DNA from: Amoebophrya sp. A120
Taxonomy: Eukaryota; Sar; Dinophyceae; Syndiniales; Amoebophryaceae
DNA length: 64,000 nt
Assembly (NCBI GenBank): GCA_905178155.1
Contig: CAJINV010000012.1
Coordinates: 3,086,802 to 3,150,801 of the forward strand
Reading direction: 5' to 3'
Part shown: positions 40,770 through 52,400 of the stretch, piece after piece
Position numbering within the stretch: position 1 is the stretch's first letter
How the letters are laid out: each line of letters opens with the position of its first letter
Program-made: the position numbers and the translations under genes
Notes under the pieces: generated by a model
Databases searched by the model: none
What the model saw: only the letters and a program-made list of their open reading frames with translations
What the model was told of the DNA's origin: nothing

Positions 40770-41322
40770 ATGCCCCCGCCTCCTGCTACCGTGAGTGCTG
40801 CTTCTTCTGCCTGAGGACGAGGACAAGGGAAGGAAACCGAGTGTATTTCATACACCCCTGATCAAAACTACAACTACGACTTCTACCCCCGACAGCGAAT
40901 AAAGCCGGCTTCTTGCTGCCGTTAAGGAAGCAGCTCCGCACGGGCTTCATCCGGTAGAGCAGCAAACTTCTTTGACACAGACACCAGGGAACCAATACGC
41001 ATCACGAAAGTTGTCCCTTGATGTCTGGAATAAGCTTGTGACGCTGAAGATAAGTACCTGGATAATTGCAAAGTGGCTGGCCGCCGTACGGCACAGCAGC
41101 TGCATGAGAAGTTTTGCGACGCTTGCTGCCGATTCATTCGTAAAAGAACTACGCATGGCTGCAATAAAGAAACTACCATATAATCGATCCAGCATGACAA
41201 AGAGGCTAGCCGCTCCGGTACTTCACGCATCACAGTTCTTGTGGTCCTTCAAATATTGCACCACAAATCCAGACGTCCAGGGAAGATATTTGCCATGCAT
41301 ACACCACATCACGACGAAAACG
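40770..41322 (+). other. 5' region of the ubiquilin gene, possible leader exon and intron
   Basis: ATGCCCCCGCCTCCTGCTAC-C is followed by a donor GTGAGTGC at 40791. The region ends with a degraded family A right arm (CCAGACGTCCAGGGAAGATA-TTTGCCATGCATA) at about 41270-41301. A coding first exon MPPPPAT is possible, but a leader exon is equally likely. Confidence 0.4.
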
Positions 41323-44300
41323 ATGCCGGTCTCCGTGTCTTTTAAAGTGTCGGGTGGGGATATCAAAATGAAAAATCCCCCATCCCCGTTTCAAAAGGAA
41401 ATTTCTGATGCTGGATTTGTGTACACAAATCCGCGCTGTCTTGCTGGAAAGCACTGAAGGCCCATGCCAAGCGTGAGTAGCGAGGTTTTCGCATAGGCAC
41501 TTAGCATGACAAACATCCGCGCTGTAGGGCCAACAGCATGACAATCCGCCTGCACAATGCGGCGGAGCCTGCGGAGTTGCCTTCTTGCAAGACCGACACG
41601 ATTTGTGGCCACAAATCAGCATCACAAAGTTCCAAAAATATACCTTTTCAGTATGGGGAGGGGGGATTTTTCCTTTTGATAGGGGAAGCCTTTTCCCTGG
41701 ACCTCGAGCTCGAAACGACGGTGGAAGCGGTAATGTTTTTTCGTGTGTAGTAGTTCTGCATGACAATCCTTGACATTCTAGCACATTCTGCATGACAATG
41801 CATTTATTATCAGCGCCAAACATATCACTACAGGTGAAGCAGCAGTGCTCCGAGAAGACTTCAATAGCAGCGAGCGGCATGAAGCTCATCTACAAGGGAA
41901 GAATACTCAAAGACAAGGACACGCTGAAAGACCATTCCGTCGAAAACGGGCACACCATGCACATCGTCAAGGGCGCGAGTGCGGCGAGCCCAGCGCCAGC
42001 GGCAACAGTAACCACCACTACAACGACGACTTCAACTGCACCCGCGGCAAATGCCAGTCCGCCGGCGGCAGCACCGCCAAATCCGCTAGCGGCGGGACTC
42101 GGGGGCGCGGCCGGGGCGCCGGGAATGGGCGCCGGGGGTATGGACCCGATGATGATGCAGCAGATGATGAGCATGATGGTACTGATATTAGCTCTGCATG
42201 GCCAGCCGGATTTTCACCACGATAATATATAAACTGCTTTGCGTGTTTGATCAAGAACAAGTTGCCACCTTGTACAAAGACTTATGGTAGAACGACAACG
42301 AGAACGAGTACATGACTCTTCATATGATCATCTTCACACTAGAACAATAAATTCCTCAGGGCGGCGGCGGACAGGGGGGCGCCTTTCCTCCGATGGGCGG
42401 CGCGGCTGGCGGCGCGGCGGCACCAGGTATCAAATGCAAATATGTCTGGGTCTGGAAGAGTGAAACTTGTGATGCTGATTTTGGATCCTACAAAAATCTG
42501 TATTGCATGAGCAGCAAGACCACGAGTCAGTTCTTAACACGCGGATAGGGCATTTCTCCTGCGTAATTAGCATCAAGAAGCTCTCAAAAAATCTGTGATG
42601 CTAGCAGCAGCATCACAGACCTCACGGGTCATGCAAAATGTGCATGACAAGCCGCGACTCTTCTAGACCCAGACATAATTGCAATCCATACCAGGCGGAA
42701 TGCCCGGAATGGGCGGGCCCGCGGGGATGCCGGGCATGAATCCCGAAATGATCCAACAGATGATGTCAAACCCCATGGTGCAGTATGCATATACAAACTT
42801 GTCACCGGGTCGTCTGGAAGATGATTGCAAGACTTGTCATGCAGGATTTCCATGTTGTTGTTGCCCGATCCATTTGGTCTGGCACACACAACCAAGCATG
42901 AAACATTAGTCGGCGAGATCCCTACTATCATGCCTCTCCTGCGTCTGCGTGAGAAACTGTCCGCAAAAATGTTGGACATCAAGAAATAAAGTCGTGAACA
43001 ACTTGTGGTAAGAACAATCTCGCAACACTGATTTTTGATGCACGATACTACAGAAGTAAAGTTTTAGCATGATAAGTCGCAACGTGTCTTGTTCCAGACA
43101 GAGATGACGTCTTTGCTTTGCATACAAAGCAGAGCATGCAGTATCAAATGCAAAAAGGTCTGGGTCTGGGAGATTGCGAGATTTGTCATGCTTGTCTGGC
43201 ATGACTCTGAACTCTGTGTTGCATGGCCGCGAAGAGCTCCTCCTCCCTGTCATGCAAAAACGCAGCTTCTCATGCGGAGTACGCAACTCAGAGCCATGGA
43301 AAAAACTTGTCATGCTTGGCAGCGCATTATAGTGAGTTCACTATTCCCTTTCTTGCATCACAAGTTTCCAGACCCAGACATTTTTGCAGTTGATATGCAG
43401 CAGCTGATGCAGAACCCGGAGATGCTGCAGCAGATGATAAATTCGAACCCCATGCTGCAGCAGATGATGCAGCGGGATCCAATGGTGGGGCAGATGATGC
43501 AGAATCCCGCCATGATGCAGTCCATGATGCAGATGATGTCCAATCTATCAAAGTGAAAAAAGCCCCCGCCCCATATCGGAAACGGAAGATGCGCGAATTT
43601 GTGATGCTGTATTTGAGTACACAAATCGACTTGTATTGCTAGAAGGCCAAGAAACGAAGCTGCGGCCTAAGTTGCAGGTAATCTGTCATGCTGTTTCCCA
43701 CTTGTCTAGTTGCCTCCTGTCATGCTGGAGACGCATAGGTTTATTCCCACGCTAGGCAGCACTACAGTCCGCATCTTTTGCCTTCTAGCATCACAAACCT
43801 GATTTGTGAGCACAAATCTGCATCACAGATTTCCGTTTTGATATGGGGAGGGGGCATTTTTCATTGTAATACAATCCGCAAATGATGCAGCAGGTGATGC
43901 AGCTCCAGCAGGCCATGGGTGGCGCGCAGGGCGGCGCGGGCCTGGCCGGCCTGGGTGCCGGCGGCATGCCCGCATTAGGCGGCGCGGCCGCGGCGGTGCC
44001 ACCCGCAAGCGGCGGCGGTGTAGCGCCCGGAGCAGGGGGTGCAGCGGCACCAGGTATATAGTTCTTGTTTTCTCGTCGAAAACGAAAAGCAAAACTGTAT
44101 GACTTCGTTCGTGATTCCATTTACATGTGACGAGCGAAGGCTGATCGGCTGCCTCATGCAAGAACCAACACGAAAAATTTTCTGATTGAGCATGTGCATC
44201 CGTTCATCTTTATGCTTTTTTCTACGTATTGGGCAAACAAAAACTAACCTAACCAGGCGGAGCGCCACCACCTAACATGGCCGCGCTGATGCAAATGTTG

Positions 44301-44718
44301 GGAGGAGCAGGAGGTACTAGTACCATTACTGTCCAATACATCGATGATAGTTTCTTGGTAGATGAAGGTGATCGCGTCGACATCTCTACACCCTCTCTCG
44401 ATGCGGTAGTTGTTTCAACTATCTTGAGCAAGTTTTTCATCCGTGTTTCATCCGGGTACTTGTCATGATCGTGAAGGAGGAGGTCGTGTCCAGAAATTCA
44501 AGAAATTGTCTCGAAAATAAATGACCTTAGGTGGCATGCCCGGCGCTGGCGGTGCGCCCGCAGCACCGGCGGATAACCGGCCACCAGAGGAAAGGTTCAC
44601 GTCCCAGTTGGAGCAACTGGCAAATATGGGCTTCACGGATCGCCCATCCAACATCCAAGCATTGGTGCAGGCCAATGGCGACGTGAATCAGGCAATTAAC
44701 TTTTTGCTGGGCGGCTGA
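41323..44718 (+). CDS. Ubiquilin (Dsk2-type UBL-UBA proteasome shuttle)
   Basis: About 397 residues. Exons: 41323-41361, 41682-41729, 41834-42178, 42360-42428, 42691-42784, 43125-43142, 43395-43546, 43872-44053, 44257-44313, 44531-44718. The N-terminal ubiquitin-like domain (VSVSFKVSGGDGEAFSLDLE, then KLIYKGRILKDKDTLKDHSV) is followed by an Ala/Pro/Thr linker. Met/Gln-rich STI1-like repeats come next (NPEMIQQMMSNPMVQ, QNPEMLQQMINSNPMLQQMM, DPMVGQMMQNPAMM, NPQMMQQVMQLQQAMG), then Gly/Ala/Pro linkers and a C-terminal UBA domain (QLEQLANMGFTDRPSNIQAL, then NGDVNQAINFLLGG). The UBA MGF loop is intact. Ubiquilins carry ubiquitinated clients to the proteasome. Five GT-AG introns occur beside five introners. 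An upstream ATG at 40770 is an alternative start. Confidence 0.93.
41362..41681 (+). mobile_element. Introner, family C, inside the UBL domain
   Basis: The join VSGGD|GEAFSLDLE restores the second beta strand of the UBL fold. Confidence 0.85.
42429..42690 (+). mobile_element. Introner, family A, forward orientation
   Basis: It sits in Gly/Ala repeats (GGAAAPG|PGGMPGMGG region). The right end is CCATA, with AGACATAATTGCAAT. Confidence 0.82.
42785..43124 (+). mobile_element. Introner, family A, strongly diverged
   Basis: 340 bases. The left end ATGCATATACAAACTTGTCA-CCGGGTCGTCTGGAAG and right end TTCCAGACAGAGATGACGTC-TTTGCTTTGCATA are still recognisable. It is followed by an 18-base exon. Confidence 0.7.
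43143..43394 (+). mobile_element. Introner, family A, second subfamily forward
   Basis: The join MVQ-SKQSMQ-LQQLMQNPEM across the 18-base exon 43125-43142 keeps the Met/Gln repeat in frame. Confidence 0.85.
43547..43871 (+). mobile_element. Introner, family D
   Basis: The arms are AAAAAAGCCCCCGCCCCATA-TCGGAAACGGAA and TTTCCGTTTTGATATGGGGA-GGGGGCATTTTTCA. The join reads MQMMSNL|NPQMMQQV. Confidence 0.85.
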
Positions 44719-45872
44719 CCTGGTTGTGGTTTTATTCTGCTTTTTTTGTCACAAAAAGTTTGATGATACTAGTGGTTCTGTCTACGATGTTTTCTTGTCA
44801 AACCTGCCCAGCACCTTCTTTACAAGCGAAACTCGCAAGACTTCCGCTCCCCTCTCCTGCGTGTCAAGGTCAACACAATTTTTTACCCACGACCTCAAAA
44901 TGTGACGAGCAACTTTTTTTTTGCGCCCAGCAGTGTGACTGTGCACGCTGGCGCTCGTCGAATGTATCAGGAGGTACGGTGGAGGCAGCGAATTTTTAAG
45001 TTTTATTTCAACCCGTTTTACTACAACTGAATACCCGCCGCCCTTTTCTCAATTTGAATTTTTTTCTCAAGAAACAGGCCCAGTGGCAGAAAGCCAAAGT
45101 CAAAGAAGTGATTTAGTCAAGCTAGCACGACCTCCTTGAAGATGAACGAATAAATTGCAATTACAGGAGCCTCGCTGAAGATTGATTACCCAAAAAGTAC
45201 GTCTACGTGTGAAGATTGTTTGTAGAAAAAGCCAAGAATAAAACAACATCAACTGGCAAATAGCTAATGGCAATGTCAGGGCGGCGGCACTGTCGGAGGT
45301 ACGCCTTCTAGGAACCGGTTTGATGTTGAACAAGATTTCGGAGATAAAATGACGAATATTTTCAGAAATTACCGTTTATCGATCGCCACACGTCGTCGCT
45401 ATCGGCCGGATGATTGAAATTTGGCTTCTTTTGTAGTTGTGTCGTGCTAGTGCCAGTACCGCTGTTCGTTTTGGTTGTGTGCGTGGCTTACTACAGCGGC
45501 GTACGAAGGGGCACATGTACTTACTCTGCCACCGAGAGTGGAGTGATGTTGAGTCAGAGTGAAGTTGTACTAGAGCCTGCAGATGAGTGTAGTCTGTCCT
45601 TATTTCGAAGTTCTCGTGGTTCCACCAGTGCCTCTAAGGAAGGTAGTAAGTTGTCGCGTTGCAGCTCTGAACTTGAAGGTCTTGATCTGATAAATTGGTT
45701 TCATCTTCCTCGACTACTACTCATGTACTTGTCAACCTCACTTTTCGGTTTTCACTACAACGACGTGTAGGAAGTTATGTGAAGCGAAAGCTTCATCTGC
45801 GAGGAGGGAACACAACATCAACCAATTAATTTGAATTTCGAAGAAACTACGGACCGCAAATCCGCAAGAAGA
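44719..45872 (+). other. Spacer downstream of ubiquilin
   Basis: About 1.1 kb. Frames at 45414-45770 and others are not supported by motif or codon bias. It may hold upstream exons of the next gene, whose start is unclear. Confidence 0.35.
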
Positions 45873-48284
45873 ATGAGATCTGGTCGCGGAGCCGCGGCAT
45901 TTTTCGACCACATCGATCATTTCTGTACCGCACAGGAGCTTGGAGGCCTACCAGGTACAACAGCCGAACTGCATCAACCAGACCTGTTTGCGTCTGTGTC
46001 TCCTTCATCTGTGGGAATAAACAGCCATGTTGATTCGGGTTGTAGTGGCGGCGATCTCCTCTTACCTCGCAACTCCATGATCCGAAGCTGCAAAAATAGT
46101 AGACCTGCGCGTGGTAGTGGTTTTTCCAGTCTGGGAACTACTCGAACCGCCTTTATTCCTGAGGCGGCAGACGTATCAAATGTAAAAATGTCTGGGTCTG
46201 GAAACTTGTGATGCTGGGTGGCGTCTCATGATGAGGCTACAAATGCTGGCTCAGCATGACAAGTTTCTGAGCTCCTCGGTGTTGCCTTTTCTGCATGACA
46301 AACTGCGGTTCTGCATCACAGAAAAGCGGAGCTCTTGGGTAACGTGCATGACAGATTTAAGAGTCATGCCAGACAAACATGACAAACATGAATTCTTCCA
46401 GACCCAGACATTTTTACAGTTGATAAGACGCGGACGAACAGGCCCCCGAGCCAGACGTCCCGGACGACGGGCTTCCAAAAAAGGGGTCCCTCAGCAAAAA
46501 AACGCCGCCGCCGCCAGTGTATCGGATGCAAATATGCAGTCTGTGTGGTCGGAATGAGTGCAGGTGTAGTTTGGCATGCTACTCTTGCATGACCCAGAAG
46601 GGGTGGCATGCAAGTCTAGCATCTTCTTCTTCACCCGTCTTGTTGAGAAGGTGCCTCAACACTGCAGCCTAGTCCGCATGACAATCTCTCTCTTGTTTTG
46701 CCAAATTTTGGGCCATGTTTGCTGTTCGTGCAGATTGACAAAACAGATTTCAATGTTGTCTGAATTGCGCATTACAAGTTGCAAAAATTTTCCAGAAGAC
46801 CCACACATCCATGTTTGCAATGCATACGCGATTCGGAATGACCGAGCAGGGCGACAAGTGCCAGTGCAATCTGCACGACACCGACGGAGCACTGACCGCA
46901 CACACCGCAAAATCGAAAGACTTTGAGATGTATCAAATGCAAATATGTCTGGGTCTGGAAGATTGTGAGATTTGTCATGCTAGTCTGGCATGACTCTGAG
47001 CTTTGTATTGCGTGGCCACAAAGAGCCTCTCTCGCCTGGTGTCATGCAAAACGCAGTTTCTCATGCGGAACACGCAGCACAGAGGCACGAGAAAACTTGT
47101 CATGGTTGGCGGCGCATTACAGTCCATTTGTTATTGAATGACTTGCGTCACAAGTTTCCAGACATCCAGGGATATTTGCATCCGATAAGATGCGAATGAA
47201 GGAAGCTTCGAAGGATTCCACGGCGGAAAAAGCGAAAGTATCAAAGGCAAAAATCTCTGAGTCTGGGAGGATGGAACTTGTCATGCTGTCTTTGGATTCC
47301 AAAAAAATCTGTATTGCGTAAGTAGCAAGAGGAGTCCAGTTTATGCTACGCGGAGGGGGTATTCCTCATGCGGTATAGGCATCAGGAAGCCCTCGCAAAA
47401 TTTCTGATGCTAGGTCATGCATTACAGGCATCATCGTTCATGCAAAATGTGCATGACAAGTGTTCCACTCTTCCTGACCCAGACATTTTTGCATTTGATA
47501 GAAAGCAAAGGCGGACACGTTCCGGAGAAATTTGAATTTCTACAAGGAAGCAAAGGCGGAATTGGTATCCTGTGCAAAAGTATCGTACTCGTATTGCAGT
47601 CATGCATTACCATTATCTCAAGACAAATCTTTTTCTCAAGGATTTAAATTTTATCTCTCATGCTGAGGAAATTTGTATGTAATGCATTTATACGAGTGCG
47701 ATACTTTTGCAATGCATAATTGGACGCGGCCTACACCACGTACAAGGACAAACAGGAAGGATTGCAGGACGCTTACGCGCACTTGCGGCAGATGCACACG
47801 AAGTCCTGCACGCCCCTGCTATCAAATGTAAAAATGTCTGGGTTTGGAAAGGGAGAAGTTTGTCATGCACATTTTCCATGATCCATGATGTCTGTCGTGT
47901 ATGCCATGGCATCACAGATTTTGTGAGCGCCTATCGATGCGCATCCTGCATGACAAATGCCCTCTCTGCGTAGCCAAATTTGACTCCTCTCGCTGCTCAT
48001 GCAATACAGATTTTTTTAGCATCCAAATGCAGCAGCACAAGTTTGGCTCTTCCAGACCCAGACATATTTGCAATCCATACCTGCAAGACGCCTACGAGGT
48101 CGAACTGGACTGCAGCCGGAAATACCGCAAAGCAGTCGACCAGTACTTTGCGCGCGGTATGCCACCCACGTGCAAGTACGGTGTAGTGCCCATGATCAAG
48201 CCGTTTGCCGTCGACGTGAACTTGGCCAAGCAGCAACACGAACTGAAGGGCATCGCCGGGTTTCTGGGGAGGTGGTTTTTCTGA
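45873..48284 (+). CDS. Unrecognised soluble protein with charged helical regions
   Basis: Exons near 45873-46174, 46426-46520, 46827-46931, 47188-47239, 47501-47576, 47719-47820, 48080-48284. The first exon is low-complexity Ser/Arg-rich. Then come an acidic patch (VDADEQAPEPDVPDDG), a Lys/Pro patch, a piece with two Cys (GDKCQCNLHDTDG) and helical charged stretches (EASKDSTAEKAKVKAKADTF; YKDKQEGLQDAYAHLRQMHT). The C-terminus reads LQDAYEVELDCSRKYRKAVD then CKYGVVPMIKPFAVDVNLAK and ends GFLGRWFF-TGA. The later exons have strong GC3 bias and consistent joins, so they are coding. The start (ATG at 45873) is only the first ATG in frame; exons further upstream are possible. No family recognised. 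Confidence 0.65.
46175..46425 (+). mobile_element. Introner, family A, fourth subfamily reverse
   Basis: The interior is the complement of those at 36924 and 49961. The join reads PEAADV|DADEQAPE. Confidence 0.85.
46521..46826 (+). mobile_element. Introner, family A, diverged
   Basis: The left end is ATCGGATGCAAATATGCAGT-CTGTGTGGTCGG and the right end CCAGAAGACCCACACATCCA-TGTTTGCAATGCATA. The join reads PPPPV|SRFGMTE. Confidence 0.72.
46932..47187 (+). mobile_element. Introner, family A, second subfamily forward
   Basis: The frame requires TAT|...GAT|A because the other cut yields TAG; the join reads KDFEMY|KMRMKEAS. Confidence 0.83.
47240..47500 (+). mobile_element. Introner, family A, forward orientation
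   Basis: The left arm is AAAATCTCTGAGTCTGGGAG and the right arm TTCCTGACCCAGACATTTTT. The join reads TAEKAKV|KAKADTF. Confidence 0.83.
47577..47718 (+). mobile_element. Introner, family F, 142 bases
   Basis: The ends are ATCCTGTGCAAAAGTATCGT-ACTCGTATTGCA and AATGCATTTATACGAGTGCG-ATACTTTTGCAATGCATA. The join reads KAELV|LDAAYTTYK. Confidence 0.83.
47821..48079 (+). mobile_element. Introner, family A, reverse orientation
   Basis: The join reads CTPLL|LQDAYEVEL; the right end is CCATA. Confidence 0.85.
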
Positions 48285-48669
48285 AAAAGCGTGGTTTTCT
48301 TGCACGAGCCTTCTCTCGCGCCGGTTTAATGTTCAAAGCGCTCGATCATGGCAGTTTATTACATCTAGTTTACTCACCTGCTCAATGGTGTAAATGCTTT
48401 ATTCTACTGGTCGAGAATCTTCTAGTTTGTATGTCTGTTTCATCTGCAATAACACGTTGTGACACCCCGCTCACCCCTTCCCCTACTTTCTGCTTACATC
48501 CGTAGAAGTTCTTGTATCTCAACACAACTGTAAACTTTGTTCTTCCTCATGCATACTGAATTTTCTGTTTCTGCTTTACGTAAACCGAGTTAAGCAGTGT
48601 GGACATTGATTGTACAGGCCTGGTCCTGGGCTTCTTCTTCTGCACAGCAACTTGGCTCACTAGGAATTA

Positions 48670-49266
48670 TTGTTTTGTGGGTCCTCGCGTCCGGACAGAC
48701 AACAGTTGTTTCCCACCAACTGGCAGATTGTTTCAAATCGATCTCAAGAAGAAAAAAGTTTCCGAAGACAGTGGCTAAAGAGGAACAGGGGAGCCAACGA
48801 CCTCGCGGAGCATGTTGTTTGGCCGGATGTTGCAAGAATTTTGCGTTGTACACGTGGGGTCATGTTGCGAACGAGCAGAAGAAGGTTGGAACTCACCCCA
48901 TGGGTGTTTCTGAATAATATCAAATGTAAAAATGTCTGGGTCTGGAAGAATGCAACCTGTGATGCTGAACTTGGATTCCAAAAAAATCTGTATTGCATGA
49001 GCAGCAAAATGAATGCAATTTTTGCTACGCGGAGAGGGCGTTTGTCATGCGGAATAGGCATCGCGCAACCCTCAAAAAATCTGTGATGCTAGGGCATGCA
49101 TCACAGACATCATGGCCAATGCAAAACATGCATGACAAATCTCAGAATCTTCCAGACCCAGACATTTTTACATTTCATAAATAAACTAACACGTTTATTA
49201 GAGTGCGTGTACAACAGCCACCAAAAGAGTTGCAATGATATGGATGTACGGAGTTGTTGTAAATGA
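48670..49266 (+). CDS. Possible small gene containing one introner
   Basis: The frame at 48670-48918 (pieces FPTNWQIVSNRSQEEKSFRR and AEHVVWPDVARILRCTRGVM) continues across the introner into NKLTRLLECVYNSHQKSCND and stops at TGA 49264-49266. A competing frame at 48597-48917 has a hydrophobic helix (GSLGIIVLWVLASG). There is no family match and no clear ATG, so the introner might instead lie in an untranslated region. Confidence 0.3.
48919..49179 (+). mobile_element. Introner, family A, forward, isolated
   Basis: A typical copy with both arms (AAAAATGTCTGGGTCTGGAA; TTCCAGACCCAGACATTTTT). It is the only one not inside a well-supported coding gene. Confidence 0.85.
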
Positions 49267-49467
49267 AATGCACGATGATGTCTTTTCCACATCATTTCGG
49301 AATGCTTGAAGATCTACCTCCATGAATTATGAAAATTTTGTCACTTTCTTAAAAAGCTGGACGATGTAATAACGGTGCTATCTTGCTGGTGCTTTGCGTT
49401 TTTGTGATCCAGCGGTAGGCCGCGTCATCCCTGTCTTGGAAAGAGAAGCCGACCTGCTGCTGCCACC

Positions 49468-52400
49468 ATGGTGTCCCCTCCGAAACCCATCGTGCCCACG
49501 GAGCGCTACCAGAAGCTCTTATCGACTGAGGAAAAACTTTTTTCACCGAGTCAAGGAGAGCGGTGAAATAGAAATTTGATTTGCGCCACTGCTTTTCTGA
49601 TGGTTACTGCAAGAAGCGAAGGCCGCCCAAAGGGAAACTGACGCATGACGAATTTTTTCCGAGACAAGGGCACGAGCATGTAGCAATTTTTGACTCTACG
49701 TAAAAGTCATTTTCCTCTCCATACCGGTGCATCTACAACCCGATGGGGCACGTGGATAAGGGCCAACACGCAGAAATTGTGATTCAGGTATAAGAATTTT
49801 TTTTGTTGGACCGATCGCGCAATAAATCACCCGAAGATGCAGACATATTCATTGACCACCATCATGTGTTTAATATTCGAAAGCATCAGGTGCTGAAACA
49901 CACAACAGCTCCGCCACGTGAGTTCTTCCTCCGGCGCGCAATCCGAGTACGCGAAGCATTATCAAGTGTAAAAATTTCTGGGTCTGGAAGAATGCGCGAT
50001 TTGTCATGCTTCTCTGGCATGACTACTTAAATCTGTCATGCAGGTTACCCAAGAGCCCCACTTTCCTGTCATGCAAAAACGCAGTTTGTCATGCAGAATA
50101 GGCAACACCTAGAAGCTCAGAAACTTGCCATGCTGAGCCAGCACTTATGGCTTCCTCATGATACGCCACCCAGCATCACAAGTTTCCAGACCCAGACATT
50201 TTTACATTTGATAAGCAGCCGAAGAAGCAGCCGGATAGTTTCAGCCTGAAAAATATTACAATGAAAAATGCCCCCACCCCCGAACGTGGAAGCATTTGTA
50301 TTGCAAAACTTTCCAAATGAAACATTCGCCCTCTTGCATCTATCAGCATCACAGGTTTTCAATCGTGAATAGCAAAAATTTGCATTGCAAAAGACCCCAG
50401 CAAGAGCGGCACTTGTCATGCAAGCGATGCGATACACACCTACATTCTGCATCAGAAAGATTCATACTCCTTTCATGCATGACAAAAAGTTTTCATTTGC
50501 AAACTTCGCATCACAAATTTTTGCAATTTAGGGTTGGGGGGCACTTTTCACTGTAATAAAAAATAACCCCCAGCAGTTGCAGCACTTTCCCTTTCCGAAG
50601 TCCTTCCGGCGGAAGGTGGCTGAGATATGCCTTGCAAAGAATATGTCTGGGTCTGGAAAGAGTGGCACTTGTGATGTTGCTAGCTGACGATCATACAAAA
50701 ATCTGTATTGCATGAGCAGCACGAACAGGCACCAAGATTTTTGCAACCCGGAGAGGAATGAATTTCTTATGCAGAATAGGCATGAACGAGCCGTCGCGAA
50801 ACCTGTAATGCTGGAGCAGGCATCACCGACATTGCGGGCCGTGCAAAATCTGCATGGCACACTCCCTCAATCTTCCATACCCAGGCATATTTGCAGTGGA
50901 TACGAGATAGACCTGAGCAAAAACCTGGAGCTGGAGCTTCTGGAGCCCTTCAACGGAAGAATTGGATCTTCGCTGCAAAAGCCGCCGACTTCTTCCGCCA
51001 CCGGGGCCAGTAGTAGCTCCGGCAGCAAGGGCAGCAGCTCTGGCGGGGCAAACAACGAGCTGAATCTGGTGAAGATTGATCCCGACGAGATCACAACCGA
51101 AGTCGCCGGGCAGAAGCGAAAATTCCCCGGCAGCGGGCTAGAAATGGCGTTCAGCAGGAGGGCGGAAAAGTATTTTTCAATTGATAGATGCTCTGTCTTC
51201 GGAACACCTACTTAAGTACACCACTGAAGCTTGGCTTTCTTTACCAAGCACAACATCTACTTCCGCATGAGTAGGTTTTAGTTTTACTTAGTATAATTTT
51301 TCTGTTAGTGCAAGAAAAGTAGGCCTCGTCTTGCTTCTAGAGCAACAAGTTTCTGGTATTTTTTCATGAGGAAAAGCAAAAGTCTTTATCTTCTAACAGA
51401 GAAGTCAGGCCGGACGCCATTGAGGCGCGGAAAAAATATCTGGAAGAGAACGACGACCTGCCCGTTTTATTTGACAAGATGTTCGACTTCCTGATGTCGA
51501 AAAAGCCGATAACGCCCATATCCTGAGGAAAAACGTCCCCACACCAGAGTCAGGATGGGGATGTCGCAACACAAATCCAGAAGTTTTGGGCGTCCCGCAT
51601 GACAAGCTCCCTCTGTACTGTAGTGCAGTTTAGCAAGTGCAGAAGCATCACAACGCCACTTACGTATCCTGTTTATTGCATTACAAGCTTGTTCAAAACT
51701 AGACTGGAAAAGCCTCTGATGAGGATGCGCATCACAAATGCTCCTGTAGTTGCAAATCTGCATGACAACTCTGGGGTGGGGACGTTTTTACACGGCATAG
51801 CCCAAGTCGGCGCTGGCGGATTTTCTGTTCCAGCAATACGAGCTATGAGTGTGCACAACTCCCCCTCCCCCTCAGTTGTATTGCATGAACAGCAATACAG
51901 ACACCCCCACCTGTGGAGCCTGTGCATGACAAGTTCATGCACCTAGTGTAGTACTTACTGTTTGGGGTTCCGGAATCTGTCATGCAAATAGTACCACGCA
52001 GCAACGCTTGGGTTTGGTACTTTGCATGACAAATAAGGGGGAGGGGGCGTTGTGCACTCTCATACGAGCACGATCGGCTGGACCGAGACCGAAAGGCGCG
52101 GCTGGAGCGGGAAAAGGAGCTGAAGGTGGAGCCGGCGAAGTATGCATTGCAAAAATGTCTGGGTCTGGAAGATTGCAGGAGTTAGAGTTTGTCATGCATA
52201 TTTTGAATGACCCATGATGTCTGTGATGCATGCCCTAGCATCACATATTTTTAGAGGGCCTTTCGGTTTCGTTGCCTCTACTGCATGAAAAATGCCCTCT
52301 CCGCGTAGCACAAACTGGAGTCCTCTTGCTGGTCCTGCAATACAAATTTTTTAGAATCCAGCGACAGCATTACAATCTATCTTCCAGACCGAGACACTTT

